A DNA stretch of 64,000 nt from NCBI GenBank assembly GCA_964489125.1, contig CAZAXY010000002.1, positions 21,896-85,895 of the forward strand. Reading direction: 5' to 3'. Positions 37,433 to 45,374 of this stretch are shown here, in pieces. Below the pieces are notes generated by a model that saw only the letters and a program-made list of their open reading frames with translations, did not search any database and was not told the origin of the DNA. Position 1 is the first letter of the stretch. Each line of letters begins with the position of its first letter. The position numbers and the translations under genes were made by a program. Origin of the DNA: GYS-P2D sp964489125. GTDB taxonomy: Bacteria > Bacteroidota > Bacteroidia > Chitinophagales > Saprospiraceae.

Positions 37433-38890
37433 ATGACAGAACAGAACTCCACCATTGATCCTATTGGCCTAAACAAAACTGGTCAGCATAAAGTGCCAAT
37501 GAGTCAAAAAATAGCATTTGGCATCGGCATGTTTGCCAATCAAATGTTTCCTGCTATCCTAGGAATCTTCATGGTCATTCTGGTTGAAAATCTTGGCTTC
37601 TCTGGATTAATGTGGGGATTAATCTTTTTGGCTCCACGAATTTTTGATGCATTGACGGATCCCATCATGGGATTCATATCAGATAATACACGGTCAAAAT
37701 GGGGACGCAGGCGGCAGTATGTGTTAGTCGGTGGTATTATTATGGGTATAGCCTACATCTTCATGTGGCAATTGTTCGCAGATAACAGCCTATCGTATAA
37801 TTTCTGGTACTTCTTTTTGTGGTCTTTAGTGTTCTATCTAGGTTTGACGATATTCAGTGTTCCCTATGTAGCTATGGGTTATGAGATGACTGACGACTTC
37901 CATGAGCGGACAAGCATCATGGCGGTAGCACAATGGATCGGTCAATGGGCATGGGTCATTGCGCCATGGTTTTGGGTGATTATGTATGATCCAGAGTGGT
38001 TTCCATCAGCGGAGGTCGCCGCTCGACAGCTGGCTTTTTGGGTGGCCATACCATGTGCCATATGTGCTATCGTACCGGCACTATTCATCAAGAGTGAATC
38101 TACCTTGGACAAAGATTACACCCCACTATCGGTATCTAGTGTTTTAGGCAGCGTAGGTAATATCATGTACGGTTTTGTTGAAGCATTTGGGATTAAGTAT
38201 TTCAGAAAGCTATGCTTTACGACATTCCTAATCTTCAATTCATTTAATACAGTAGCTGCATTGACATTTTTCGTCATCGTATATAAGCTCTTTAATGGTG
38301 ATGCGGGGGCATCAGGTATATGGGTTTCACTCTTTGGTTGTCTGGGAGCAGTTGGTACAACATTTATCGTAATACCCACTGTAACTTGGATGGCCAAGAC
38401 TATGGGTAAAAAGAAGGCCTTTATGATCGCTCAGGGCATCTCACTAATCGGATATGTGATGTTGTGGTTCTTATTTATACCAGGTAAACCATGGATGTAC
38501 ATTATTGCACTTCCGTTCTTTTCATTCGGCATAGGAAGTCTATTTACCATCATGATGTCTATGACTGCAGATGTAATCGACATTGATGAGCTTAACACTG
38601 GCAAGCGTCGAGAAGGACTTTTAGGCGCTATATACTGGTGGATGGTTAAGGTAGGATATGGTATCGCAGGAGCCTTGAGTGGCGCCATGATCGCCTATGT
38701 AGGATTTAATTCAGAATTGGCAACTGTCGATCAACAAGGAGCAGTAGACGGTTTACATGCGCTCTTCTGTTTCTTTCCCGCAGTCGGCACGATTATCGCT
38801 ATGTGGATAATGAGTGATTATGACCTTACAGAAGATAAAGCCAAAGACATCAGACGGCAGCTCGAAGAGCGCCATGGACAACCTGCTTAA
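37433..38890 (+). CDS. GPH-family sugar:cation symporter
   Basis: A 485-residue inner-membrane transporter with about twelve transmembrane segments. The MelB-like signature FDALTDPIMGFISDNTRSKWGRRR near residue 75 (cited in part) marks the glycoside-pentoside-hexuronide family. A mid-protein loop and a second half with MADVIDIDELNTGKRREG near 385 also fit. Context suggests that it imports beta-1,3-glucan oligosaccharides released by the GH17 lipoprotein for the cytosolic phosphorylase. Substrate is inferred from neighbours only. Confidence 0.85.
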   Translation: MTEQNSTIDPIGLNKTGQHKVPMSQKIAFGIGMFANQMFPAILGIFMVILVENLGFSGLMWGLIFLAPRIFDALTDPIMGFISDNTRSKWGRRRQYVLVGGIIMGIAYIFMWQLFADNSLSYNFWYFFLWSLVFYLGLTIFSVPYVAMGYEMTDDFHERTSIMAVAQWIGQWAWVIAPWFWVIMYDPEWFPSAEVAARQLAFWVAIPCAICAIVPALFIKSESTLDKDYTPLSVSSVLGSVGNIMYGFVEAFGIKYFRKLCFTTFLIFNSFNTVAALTFFVIVYKLFNGDAGASGIWVSLFGCLGAVGTTFIVIPTVTWMAKTMGKKKAFMIAQGISLIGYVMLWFLFIPGKPWMYIIALPFFSFGIGSLFTIMMSMTADVIDIDELNTGKRREGLLGAIYWWMVKVGYGIAGALSGAMIAYVGFNSELATVDQQGAVDGLHALFCFFPAVGTIIAMWIMSDYDLTEDKAKDIRRQLEERHGQPA

Positions 38891-39502
38891 GAGTAGAGCT
38901 TATTGAGGTGAGTTTTATAGCATGTGTCCAAATGGCGGAACAGAATTATAAATGTATCTAGCATCCTAATTTCAATAGTCCAATGCAGTTCTTCCAAATG
39001 CTATATGAGGATGATTATCATTATAATCAGTTCGCCATATATCGCTACTGATCTGAAATCGCTTTAGACTGCTAAGTAAATAAGCATATCCAAGACAAAT
39101 CTTGTAGTTATGTAGGCGTATGCATTTAGCACTATATACATCCTTGCAGGAATGAATAATATCTCTATTAACATTGTTGGCTGATGCCGATAAAGCTCAA
39201 CTGGGCCAGCAAATTTTATCATGCGAGATCCCGATGGCAATGTAATACTAAGCAGATATAGGTAAATTCTATGGATATCATGCTAAGGGTTTAGGCGTTG
39301 ACAAATCCCCTTGGGTGAAAAATGTCAACTATCAAACAAGTCATAATTTTCGCGCCATTTTCAATTATACTGAACAATCACTATGGATTGTCGTTAGCCA
39401 TTGATACGGTATACTACCTATACATTATGAATTCACATTACAACCGCTAATCCTCAGCGGTATGGTCTTCATAAAGTTTTATTGATTAAAGAAATTCACA
39501 AA
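38891..39502. other. Gene-poor region with a decayed gene fragment
   Basis: About 610 bases without an intact gene. A remnant of a glyoxalase-fold (VOC) gene lies at 39194-39265. Directly after it, overlapping in another frame, 50 codons stay open at 39252-39401 without a good start; I do not recognise the product. The rest is AT-rich with no strong hairpin. The region probably also holds the promoter of the DUF6503-like gene at its right end. Confidence 0.5.
39194..39265 (+). pseudogene. C-terminal remnant of a VOC/glyoxalase-fold gene
   Basis: Between an in-frame stop at 39191-39193 and the stop at 39263-39265 the frame encodes 23 residues containing GPANFIMRDPDGNVILSRYR. The FxxRDPDGNxIxL pattern is the hallmark C-terminal strand of vicinal-oxygen-chelate proteins (glyoxalase I, bleomycin resistance, dioxygenases). 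No start codon or remaining domain could be found upstream in any frame, so this is a relic. Confidence 0.6.
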
Positions 39503-40312
39503 ATGATTAACAACTTTTTATCATTACCCAAGATCGCTGGCATATTGCTAGTGCTTTTTACTATTCAACTGAATGCTCAACAAGCCGATTCCAAATCTAA
39601 AAAATTGATGTCTAAGATGTATGAAGTCACTGGTGACTATACAGACTTATGGAAAAAGAAAGACGTTCAATTCGACTATCTCTATAATAACTTTGAAGCA
39701 GGCAAAGATGTCTCAACCGAAAAATTTATCATCGATGGAGAACATACTTGGGCACGTTACACTACACATGAAAGAAATGTATTACCAGGCCAAGATGGCA
39801 TCGTTGAGCAATCTCTAATCGACGGTGTACCACAGATTACGCTCAACGGCAAGTTTGTCAATGATCAAGCGGCCTTGGGAGGAACTAAATTCATCAGAGA
39901 GGTCAATCCTTTTTGGTTTATGATGTCCTATAAACTAGCAGATCCGAGCACGATACATACTTACTTAGGCTCAGAAGAGGTCAATGATCTTACCTATGAG
40001 AAAGTGTCTCTCAAGTATGTAAATTCCCTGACTGGGAAAGCCGCAGACGATGAGTATATCTTATACTATAACTCAACATCTAACCTGATTGATTTCTTCT
40101 ATTTTTCACTACCTGCTATGGGAGTGAATGAACCAATCATAAAGATGGAAATAGGTTATGATGTGGTTGATGGCATCTATATACCTGCAAGACGTAAGTC
40201 ATATGCTCCTAATCCTGAGACTGGAAAATATACCCTTAATGGCGAGTATACCTTCAGCAATATCAAATTCAACAACGGATTCAAGAAGGAGAATTTTAAA
40301 CTAAAAGGATAA
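39503..40312 (+). CDS. Secreted DUF6503-like protein
   Basis: A 269-residue protein. The ATG at 39503 is preferred to the TTG at 39482. A signal peptide (IAGILLVLFTIQLNAQQ) is followed by a LolA/YceI-like beta-rich domain with alternating strands (EKFIIDGEHTWARYTTHERN, TYEKVSLKYVNSLTG). This layout resembles the DUF6503 family of Bacteroidota, whose role is unknown. A strong terminator follows within 40 bases and the gene seems to be transcribed alone. Confidence 0.5.
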   Translation: MINNFLSLPKIAGILLVLFTIQLNAQQADSKSKKLMSKMYEVTGDYTDLWKKKDVQFDYLYNNFEAGKDVSTEKFIIDGEHTWARYTTHERNVLPGQDGIVEQSLIDGVPQITLNGKFVNDQAALGGTKFIREVNPFWFMMSYKLADPSTIHTYLGSEEVNDLTYEKVSLKYVNSLTGKAADDEYILYYNSTSNLIDFFYFSLPAMGVNEPIIKMEIGYDVVDGIYIPARRKSYAPNPETGKYTLNGEYTFSNIKFNNGFKKENFKLKG

Positions 40313-40350
40313 AGATTTACCCATCTCCATACAAGAAATTAATTCGTAAG

Positions 40351-40390
40351 CGGCTTGTTCCAATATTCTGGGACATGCCGTTTTTTTTTA
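40351..40390 (+). terminator. Rho-independent terminator after the DUF6503-like gene
   Basis: Arms 40351-40362 and 40369-40380 pair at 11 of 12 positions with a 6-base loop and are followed by nine T residues. It begins 38 bases after the stop codon. Confidence 0.85.
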
Positions 40391-40592
40391 TGGTTATGAT
40401 GACTATGCCGACGGATATTCGCCTATTATACCGAGTGCGCCAACATTGAGACTTGCACTTGACGGCATAGCTCTCAAAACAATTGTAATGAAATCGACAG
40501 CCTCTGGTTAATCTTGACGTGAATAATGAAGTTTCTCTAAGGCTGTATATTAAGATGGTCACAACAACCGAATTATTAAATTAGGGGCGAGA

Positions 40593-41390
40593 ATGACCAT
40601 ACCCATCTATCAGATTGACGCATTTACAAACCGACTATTCAGTGGCAACCCCGCTGCAGTATGTCCAATCTCCAATTGGCCTGAGGACAATGTCTTAATG
40701 GCTGTAGCCAAAGAAAATAATCTGGCAGAAACAGCTTACTTCAAACCGCTGAACAATGGTCATTATCATTTGAGGTGGTTTACACCAGAAATCGAAATAG
40801 ACCTGTGCGGGCATGCTACCTTAGCCTCAGCATATGTCATTTTTGAAGAGCTCGGATATGAAGGTGATCAGATTACTTTCGAATCCAAGAGTGGAATCTT
40901 GACAGTGAGTAAAACCGAAGGTTACTACGAGCTCGATTTTCCTTCTCGTCCTCCCGTTCAGGCCGAATTGCCACAACTTATATTAGATGGACTGAATATC
41001 CAACCTACAGAGGTATGGAAAGCCAGGGATTACCTCTTGCTTTATGATTCTGAAGAAGACATCAGAATGATTGACCCGAATATTGCTGTGATCAACGAGA
41101 TCAATATTGATCCGGGAGGGATCATTGTAACAGCCAAGAGTGAGGCAGAGGGCATCGATTTTGTCTCACGGTTTTTCACACCACAAGCTTCGATTTTTGA
41201 AGATCCAGTGACTGGATCAGCACATTGCACTTTAGTTCCATTTTGGGCAAGTCGCCTGAAGAAACTGGAGTTTAATGCGCGACAGTTATCGCAACGAGGA
41301 GGAGCGTTATACTGTCAGCTGGACCAAGATAGAGTTAAGATCAGAGGCCAAGCAGTCAAGTATATGCAGGGTACAATTGAGATCAGCTGA
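40593..41390 (+). CDS. PhzF-family isomerase/epimerase-like protein
   Basis: A 265-residue protein of the PhzF family, two-domain beta-barrel enzymes related to diaminopimelate epimerase. The start IYQIDAFTNRLFSGNPAAVC contains the GNPAAVC motif; the catalytic Glu is expected in NNLAETAYF at about residue 45; RWFTPEIEIDLCGHATLASA near 67 and FEDPVTGSAHCTLVPFWA near 205 are hallmarks (each cited in part). PhzF isomerises a phenazine precursor, but most homologues have unknown substrates. There is no phenazine cluster here, so a general isomerase role is likely. Confidence 0.9.
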   Translation: MTIPIYQIDAFTNRLFSGNPAAVCPISNWPEDNVLMAVAKENNLAETAYFKPLNNGHYHLRWFTPEIEIDLCGHATLASAYVIFEELGYEGDQITFESKSGILTVSKTEGYYELDFPSRPPVQAELPQLILDGLNIQPTEVWKARDYLLLYDSEEDIRMIDPNIAVINEINIDPGGIIVTAKSEAEGIDFVSRFFTPQASIFEDPVTGSAHCTLVPFWASRLKKLEFNARQLSQRGGALYCQLDQDRVKIRGQAVKYMQGTIEIS

Positions 41391-41773
41391 CTTATCGCCA
41401 TTATTCACCTATAGTTAGTGTGATAGGTGAGTCCATTCAGCCACTCTCTTAGCATCGAGCTTGTGATTTAGGCCATCTCACCGATGACGACTCTATTGTG
41501 ACCGTACAAAGAGGTGGTCGAAGCATCGCATTACAATAGATTGTCAAGTTGTGATAACTTAAAGCCCAGAACTACAGAGGCTTGAAAAAATATAACTATA
41601 GGTCATCGTGGAACGAGCTATCGATTGAAGGCAAATGGCTAATGACAAAGAATCTTCGAATCACCGGAGATGATTGCACAATCGGACAAGCAAAGGAACG
41701 GAAAGAAGGGAGCTCAACAGTTCAATCGACCGTGCTCATATGAATAGTCTATTAAATTATAAATTGCTTAAGA
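41391..41773. other. Gene-poor region with a possible decayed toxin-like fragment
   Basis: About 380 bases between PhzF and MOSC genes. A short hairpin (CACCTAT at 41406-41412 with ATAGGTG at 41423-41429) lies after PhzF but has no T-run. A 62-codon open stretch at 41558-41743 is described separately. Nothing else was recognised. Confidence 0.5.
41558..41743 (+). pseudogene. Possible SymE-like fragment
   Basis: The frame from the stop at 41555-41557 to the stop at 41741-41743 has no ATG near its beginning (a TTG lies at 41582). It encodes LKKYNYRSSW followed by NELSIEGKWLMTKNLRI. The pattern 'short basic strand, aromatic, then I-x-G-K-W-L' recalls the AbrB-like fold of SymE toxins, in which a G-K-W-L motif is followed by a Gly-rich turn; here that part is altered. 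It could equally be a chance frame. Confidence 0.25.
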
Positions 41774-42409
41774 ATGAAAATAATCTCCACCAATATAGCC
41801 CAGCCTACCACCTTCACATGGAAAGGTGAGGAAGTTAGAACAGGCATCTATAAGAAACCTTCTCAGGAGCCTTTGTTCTTGACTAAAAATGATGTGGTCA
41901 ATGATGAAGTTTCTGATCGACTTCATCATGGAGGGTACTATAAGGCATGCTACCTATATTCTGCGGAGCAGTATCCATATTGGAAAGAGCTGTATGCTGA
42001 CTTGGACTGGACTTGGGGCATGTTTGGTGAGAATCTCACGGTTGGCAACTTTGATGAAAACAAGGTTTATGTAGGGGATATCTATAGCGTCGGAAATGCA
42101 GTTGTTCAAATATCTCAACACCGAGAACCCTGTTATAAGCTAGGACATAAGTTTGGCGCTCAAGATGTAATCAGGCAGTTCATCGAGCATGGATCTGGCG
42201 GCACTTATGTCAGCATCCTTGAAGAAGGTTCTGTGACTGTAGGTGACGAGTTTATCCTCGAAGAACGTTCTCAAGAGACCCTAACAGTAGCCGCTCTATT
42301 CCAGCTTGTATTCGCCAAAGACAAGCATCAAGAACTGCTCAGAGTTGCTGCACATAGCACTGCTATACCCCATAAGATAAGGCTCAAGCTTCAATCTTAT
42401 CTCGATTGA
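41774..42409 (+). CDS. MOSC-domain protein (YiiM-like)
   Basis: A 211-residue protein with a MOSC beta-barrel. The features are KPSQEPLFLTKNDVVNDEVSD with DRLHHGG near residue 48, WGMFGENLTVGNF near 88, and VQISQHREPCYKLGHKFG near 117, where the conserved Cys of the family sits (each cited in part). MOSC proteins bind molybdenum cofactor or handle sulfur transfer; YiiM reduces N-hydroxylated compounds. The C-terminal extension has the 3-alpha domain of YiiM. Its stop lies 4 bases from the stop of the convergent phosphatase gene. Confidence 0.9.
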   Translation: MKIISTNIAQPTTFTWKGEEVRTGIYKKPSQEPLFLTKNDVVNDEVSDRLHHGGYYKACYLYSAEQYPYWKELYADLDWTWGMFGENLTVGNFDENKVYVGDIYSVGNAVVQISQHREPCYKLGHKFGAQDVIRQFIEHGSGGTYVSILEEGSVTVGDEFILEERSQETLTVAALFQLVFAKDKHQELLRVAAHSTAIPHKIRLKLQSYLD

Positions 42410-42413
42410 TCAA

Positions 42414-44450
42414 CTACTTCATCATGCGCTTTAACTTCTTGTCATCCTTAATAGTTTTGTAAAAGCTCTGCAGATATTTATTTAATCTTTTTCGGGAGCC
42501 ATCACTTAGAAAAGAGGCTCGTTCTACTAATTGATAGAACTCTTGTTCTTTAGAGACATAGAAATTCACTCCTTGCTTGAGCTCCTCCCAAGGAATCTTC
42601 TTATCCATAAAGTAGCGTTGCGTAACGTCTTTTATAGGCAACTGCTCTGGGGCTACGGCGTAGATGTTATCGATGATCCCGGAATAGTCAAAGTCATAAG
42701 GAATAATTACCAATGAATCATCAACCTTCCTCTTAAATAGATCAGTATTATGACCTTTCCTGGCAGACCAGTCAACGTTAGAAATTAGATATTGAAATAA
42801 ACACATCTTAACATATTCCGGTCGATCTACTATAGTTGTGGTTAGGGTGCCGACTTTAATGATCTCCATATTTTGCCTTCTTTGGAGGTCTGCATCACTC
42901 TCGATGACGAACCCATCCACACGCTTATCATATCCCTCCAATCTCACCTTTACTAACTTAGATCTAAAACCATATGGACTAACGAGACCGTAGAGATCGT
43001 ATAAGAATTTCTCCATTTTAATAGTCTCCGCATACTTGGAAGATGGTTGACATTGAAATACAATTTTCATCTTGTCGTGATCCTTAATGAAGTTGAAGGT
43101 TTCCAGTTCGGACTTCTTCAGATTCATTTTTAAGGGTGGTAATCGACATATTTCTCGCCTGCTGTTGCCTCCCGGCTTAAACGATGCGTTAAACTTTAAT
43201 TCTTGCTTATTTGCGATTATTGAAATTTGCCCTTCCGTTTGCAACTCATTATCGCCGAAGTTTTTCTCAATGGTCTTCAAGTCATGTGATACATTAATAA
43301 GCACTTGATCTTGATCATAGATATAGTCAAAGAGGGATTGTGTCTCATCCGATTTTTGTTCTTCTGATATTAGTGCGGTCTTACTTCCGTCCAAATGACC
43401 TATCGCATAGGATCCGTTATCATTGAAGAATAGTTGGCCTGTTAGACCAAGCTTAATACTTGAATCGATTAAGACAATTCGATTGTTGTATAATCCTTTA
43501 ATATTTGGCAGAGAGGTATGACCTACCACTATAGATCTCAATTTCAATTCACTTAATGTCCTATCTACATGGTCTTTGTTAAACGAATAAGGATAAGCAT
43601 AGCCCCTATACCACAGTGGTCCATCCTCATAATAAAGCGTCAACAGTTTGAGATCAGATTCTATAGTTTCCTGATCTTGATAATACAGTTCCTTTTTGAA
43701 GGCTTTGTTGATAGCCTCTATCCCGAGATTGAGCGACATAGTTTGCTGAGATATTCCGGCATGAACATATAAGACATCATTGATCTGAACAATGACATTC
43801 TTACTTGCTAGCCATTTCCCCAGAGCAGTATCCTCTGAGAACAACTCATGATATGGAGTCTTCAACAGTGCTGAGGTATATCGATATTTTCTATGGAGAT
43901 AGTCAAGATTGCCATTCAGAACCATAAGCTCATGGTTGCCGAGTAAAAAATGTACATGCCCTCCAACTTCTTTAGCTTGTTGCTCTAACTTGTATAACAA
44001 CCATAGACACTCCATCACTTTATCGCCCCGATCCATTACATCTCCGGCGATCACAAGATGTCCTTGCTGGAAGTTCCAGTTGGTATCTTCATCGATGATG
44101 GAATGCTTGTGCAAAAGATCTATGAAAATATCATACTGCCCATGGATGTCACTAAGTGCCACGACGGGCTCTTCAGTACTGTATTTTCCTTTAGGATTGG
44201 ATTCCCACTTAAATTTTTCTGGAATAGTCACCTTTGGTAAGGAAGGCACGGCAAACTCAATAAGATCTTTGTTGGTGTACTTTTTTTCGAATAGCTCCCC
44301 TTCCGACACCCATACCGTGCGGATTGTATTTTTTTTCTCAAAGAGGAAATAAGGTCCATCATTGTATTCAGATAACACTCCAGTTGGGTCGAGTGCCGAT
44401 ATCCCTAATGACGATAATAAAATGCTAATAAGTAATAGTTGATGCTTCAT
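42414..44450 (-). CDS. Secreted PPP-type phosphatase fused to a CotH-kinase-like region
   Basis: A 678-residue protein with a signal peptide (LLLISILLSSLGISA). Residues about 90-340 are a calcineurin-like metallophosphatase of the PPP group: VVALSDIHGQYD near 95, VIAGDVMDRGDKVME near 137, FLLGNHELMVLNG near 170 and VVGHTSLPNIKG near 315, close to Shewanella-like PPPs. Residues about 430-640 form a second domain: RLPPLKMNLKKSE, MEKFLYDLYGLVSPYGFRSK, then NVDWSARKGHNTDLF and VIIPYDFDYSGI. This follows the order of CotH-type protein kinases (N-lobe Lys helix, acidic end Asp-Phe-Asp), but the match is by eye. The start overlaps the upstream DUF5706 gene by 4 bases. Confidence 0.7.
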   Translation of the reverse strand: MKHQLLLISILLSSLGISALDPTGVLSEYNDGPYFLFEKKNTIRTVWVSEGELFEKKYTNKDLIEFAVPSLPKVTIPEKFKWESNPKGKYSTEEPVVALSDIHGQYDIFIDLLHKHSIIDEDTNWNFQQGHLVIAGDVMDRGDKVMECLWLLYKLEQQAKEVGGHVHFLLGNHELMVLNGNLDYLHRKYRYTSALLKTPYHELFSEDTALGKWLASKNVIVQINDVLYVHAGISQQTMSLNLGIEAINKAFKKELYYQDQETIESDLKLLTLYYEDGPLWYRGYAYPYSFNKDHVDRTLSELKLRSIVVGHTSLPNIKGLYNNRIVLIDSSIKLGLTGQLFFNDNGSYAIGHLDGSKTALISEEQKSDETQSLFDYIYDQDQVLINVSHDLKTIEKNFGDNELQTEGQISIIANKQELKFNASFKPGGNSRREICRLPPLKMNLKKSELETFNFIKDHDKMKIVFQCQPSSKYAETIKMEKFLYDLYGLVSPYGFRSKLVKVRLEGYDKRVDGFVIESDADLQRRQNMEIIKVGTLTTTIVDRPEYVKMCLFQYLISNVDWSARKGHNTDLFKRKVDDSLVIIPYDFDYSGIIDNIYAVAPEQLPIKDVTQRYFMDKKIPWEELKQGVNFYVSKEQEFYQLVERASFLSDGSRKRLNKYLQSFYKTIKDDKKLKRMMK

Positions 44451-45106
44451 GAATAAAATAGTATTAAGATGATTGATAGCACTATAGAAAAAATAAGCCC
44501 TCCAATAAATATGTTAAATGCTCGACGTACATACTTCATTTTTTCGCCAAGCCTAAGGCCCATAAAATAAAAATCATTGCTAAGGAATTCTTTGACTCTA
44601 CGTTCGTCACTCAGAACACTTTCAAAGTGAGCCATATAATCTTCCTTAGACATTTTTTCGAAGTTGCCAAAGAAGAATGGACTGAGTTGCCTTCCTTCCT
44701 GAAAGCTCACACGTTGATCCCCAAATTTACCTGGACGCAATACCAAGAATGATATATATATAGTAACGATACTCGTCAATACGAATATAATTAATGGAAT
44801 CGTCAATTTATACTGATGTACAAGGGAGATATTTGGCAATATCAACGGTACAAAGAAGGTCAGCATGAGCGCATTTAATGACAACAATACATTGGCTTTA
44901 TTGTCAGCAATGTTGGTAAAATCTGTATTGTTTCTAAGGGTAGTTCTAAGTAGACCTACAGCGTTTTTAGAAAACATCTCATATTCCTTCTTTTTCCTTC
45001 TCCTCTTTTTCTTCTTTTTTTTCTTCGGAACAATTGGATTCTCAGCAGGCGCCAATAACTCTGGTCCTTCTGATGCAGGATTGTTTCTGACAGATTCTAA
45101 AGACAT
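44447..45106 (-). CDS. Pycsar-type membrane effector (DUF5706/PycTM-like)
   Basis: A 219-residue inner-membrane protein. Residues 28-40 are thirteen consecutive basic residues, followed from Met44 by the Pycsar_TM (DUF5706) domain: TTLRNNTDFTNIADNKANVL, first transmembrane helix about 73-90, second about 101-123, a soluble segment with SPFFFGNFEKMSKEDYMAHF, and a last helix about 195-218. IADNKANVLLSLNA and FFFGNFxxM are the family signatures. In Pycsar defence the matching effector PycTM opens the membrane when it binds cUMP or cCMP. Here the nearest cyclase, 268 bases upstream on the same strand, looks like an adenylate cyclase. The downstream phosphatase gene overlaps by 4 bases. Confidence 0.8.
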   Translation of the reverse strand: MSLESVRNNPASEGPELLAPAENPIVPKKKKKKKRRRKKKEYEMFSKNAVGLLRTTLRNNTDFTNIADNKANVLLSLNALMLTFFVPLILPNISLVHQYKLTIPLIIFVLTSIVTIYISFLVLRPGKFGDQRVSFQEGRQLSPFFFGNFEKMSKEDYMAHFESVLSDERRVKEFLSNDFYFMGLRLGEKMKYVRRAFNIFIGGLIFSIVLSIILILFYS

Positions 45107-45374
45107 TCTATTTTATTTATGTGAGTTGAACAAAGCTGAAATTCTCTGATTCGAATCATTATCGCACTACTGCCAAGAATATAGCTGAAGGAATATTGCG
45201 GAAAATTCTGGTCTGTGCGCATGTACTTTGGTTGATAGCATCATAAGATGAGCTTAGCATTTGCTCAATTCACAATTGAAGTTACACAAAAGATTTGTGC
45301 TAATGTACAGTATATGAATCAACGAAAGGATGATAGTTTCAATCAACAAGGCTGGTAATGAATCACTATGTCGA

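Noticed and set aside
39252..39404. Open 50-codon stretch after the VOC relic
   Set aside because: No good start codon, no recognised similarity, and it overlaps the relic in another frame; kept only as a note in the region entry.
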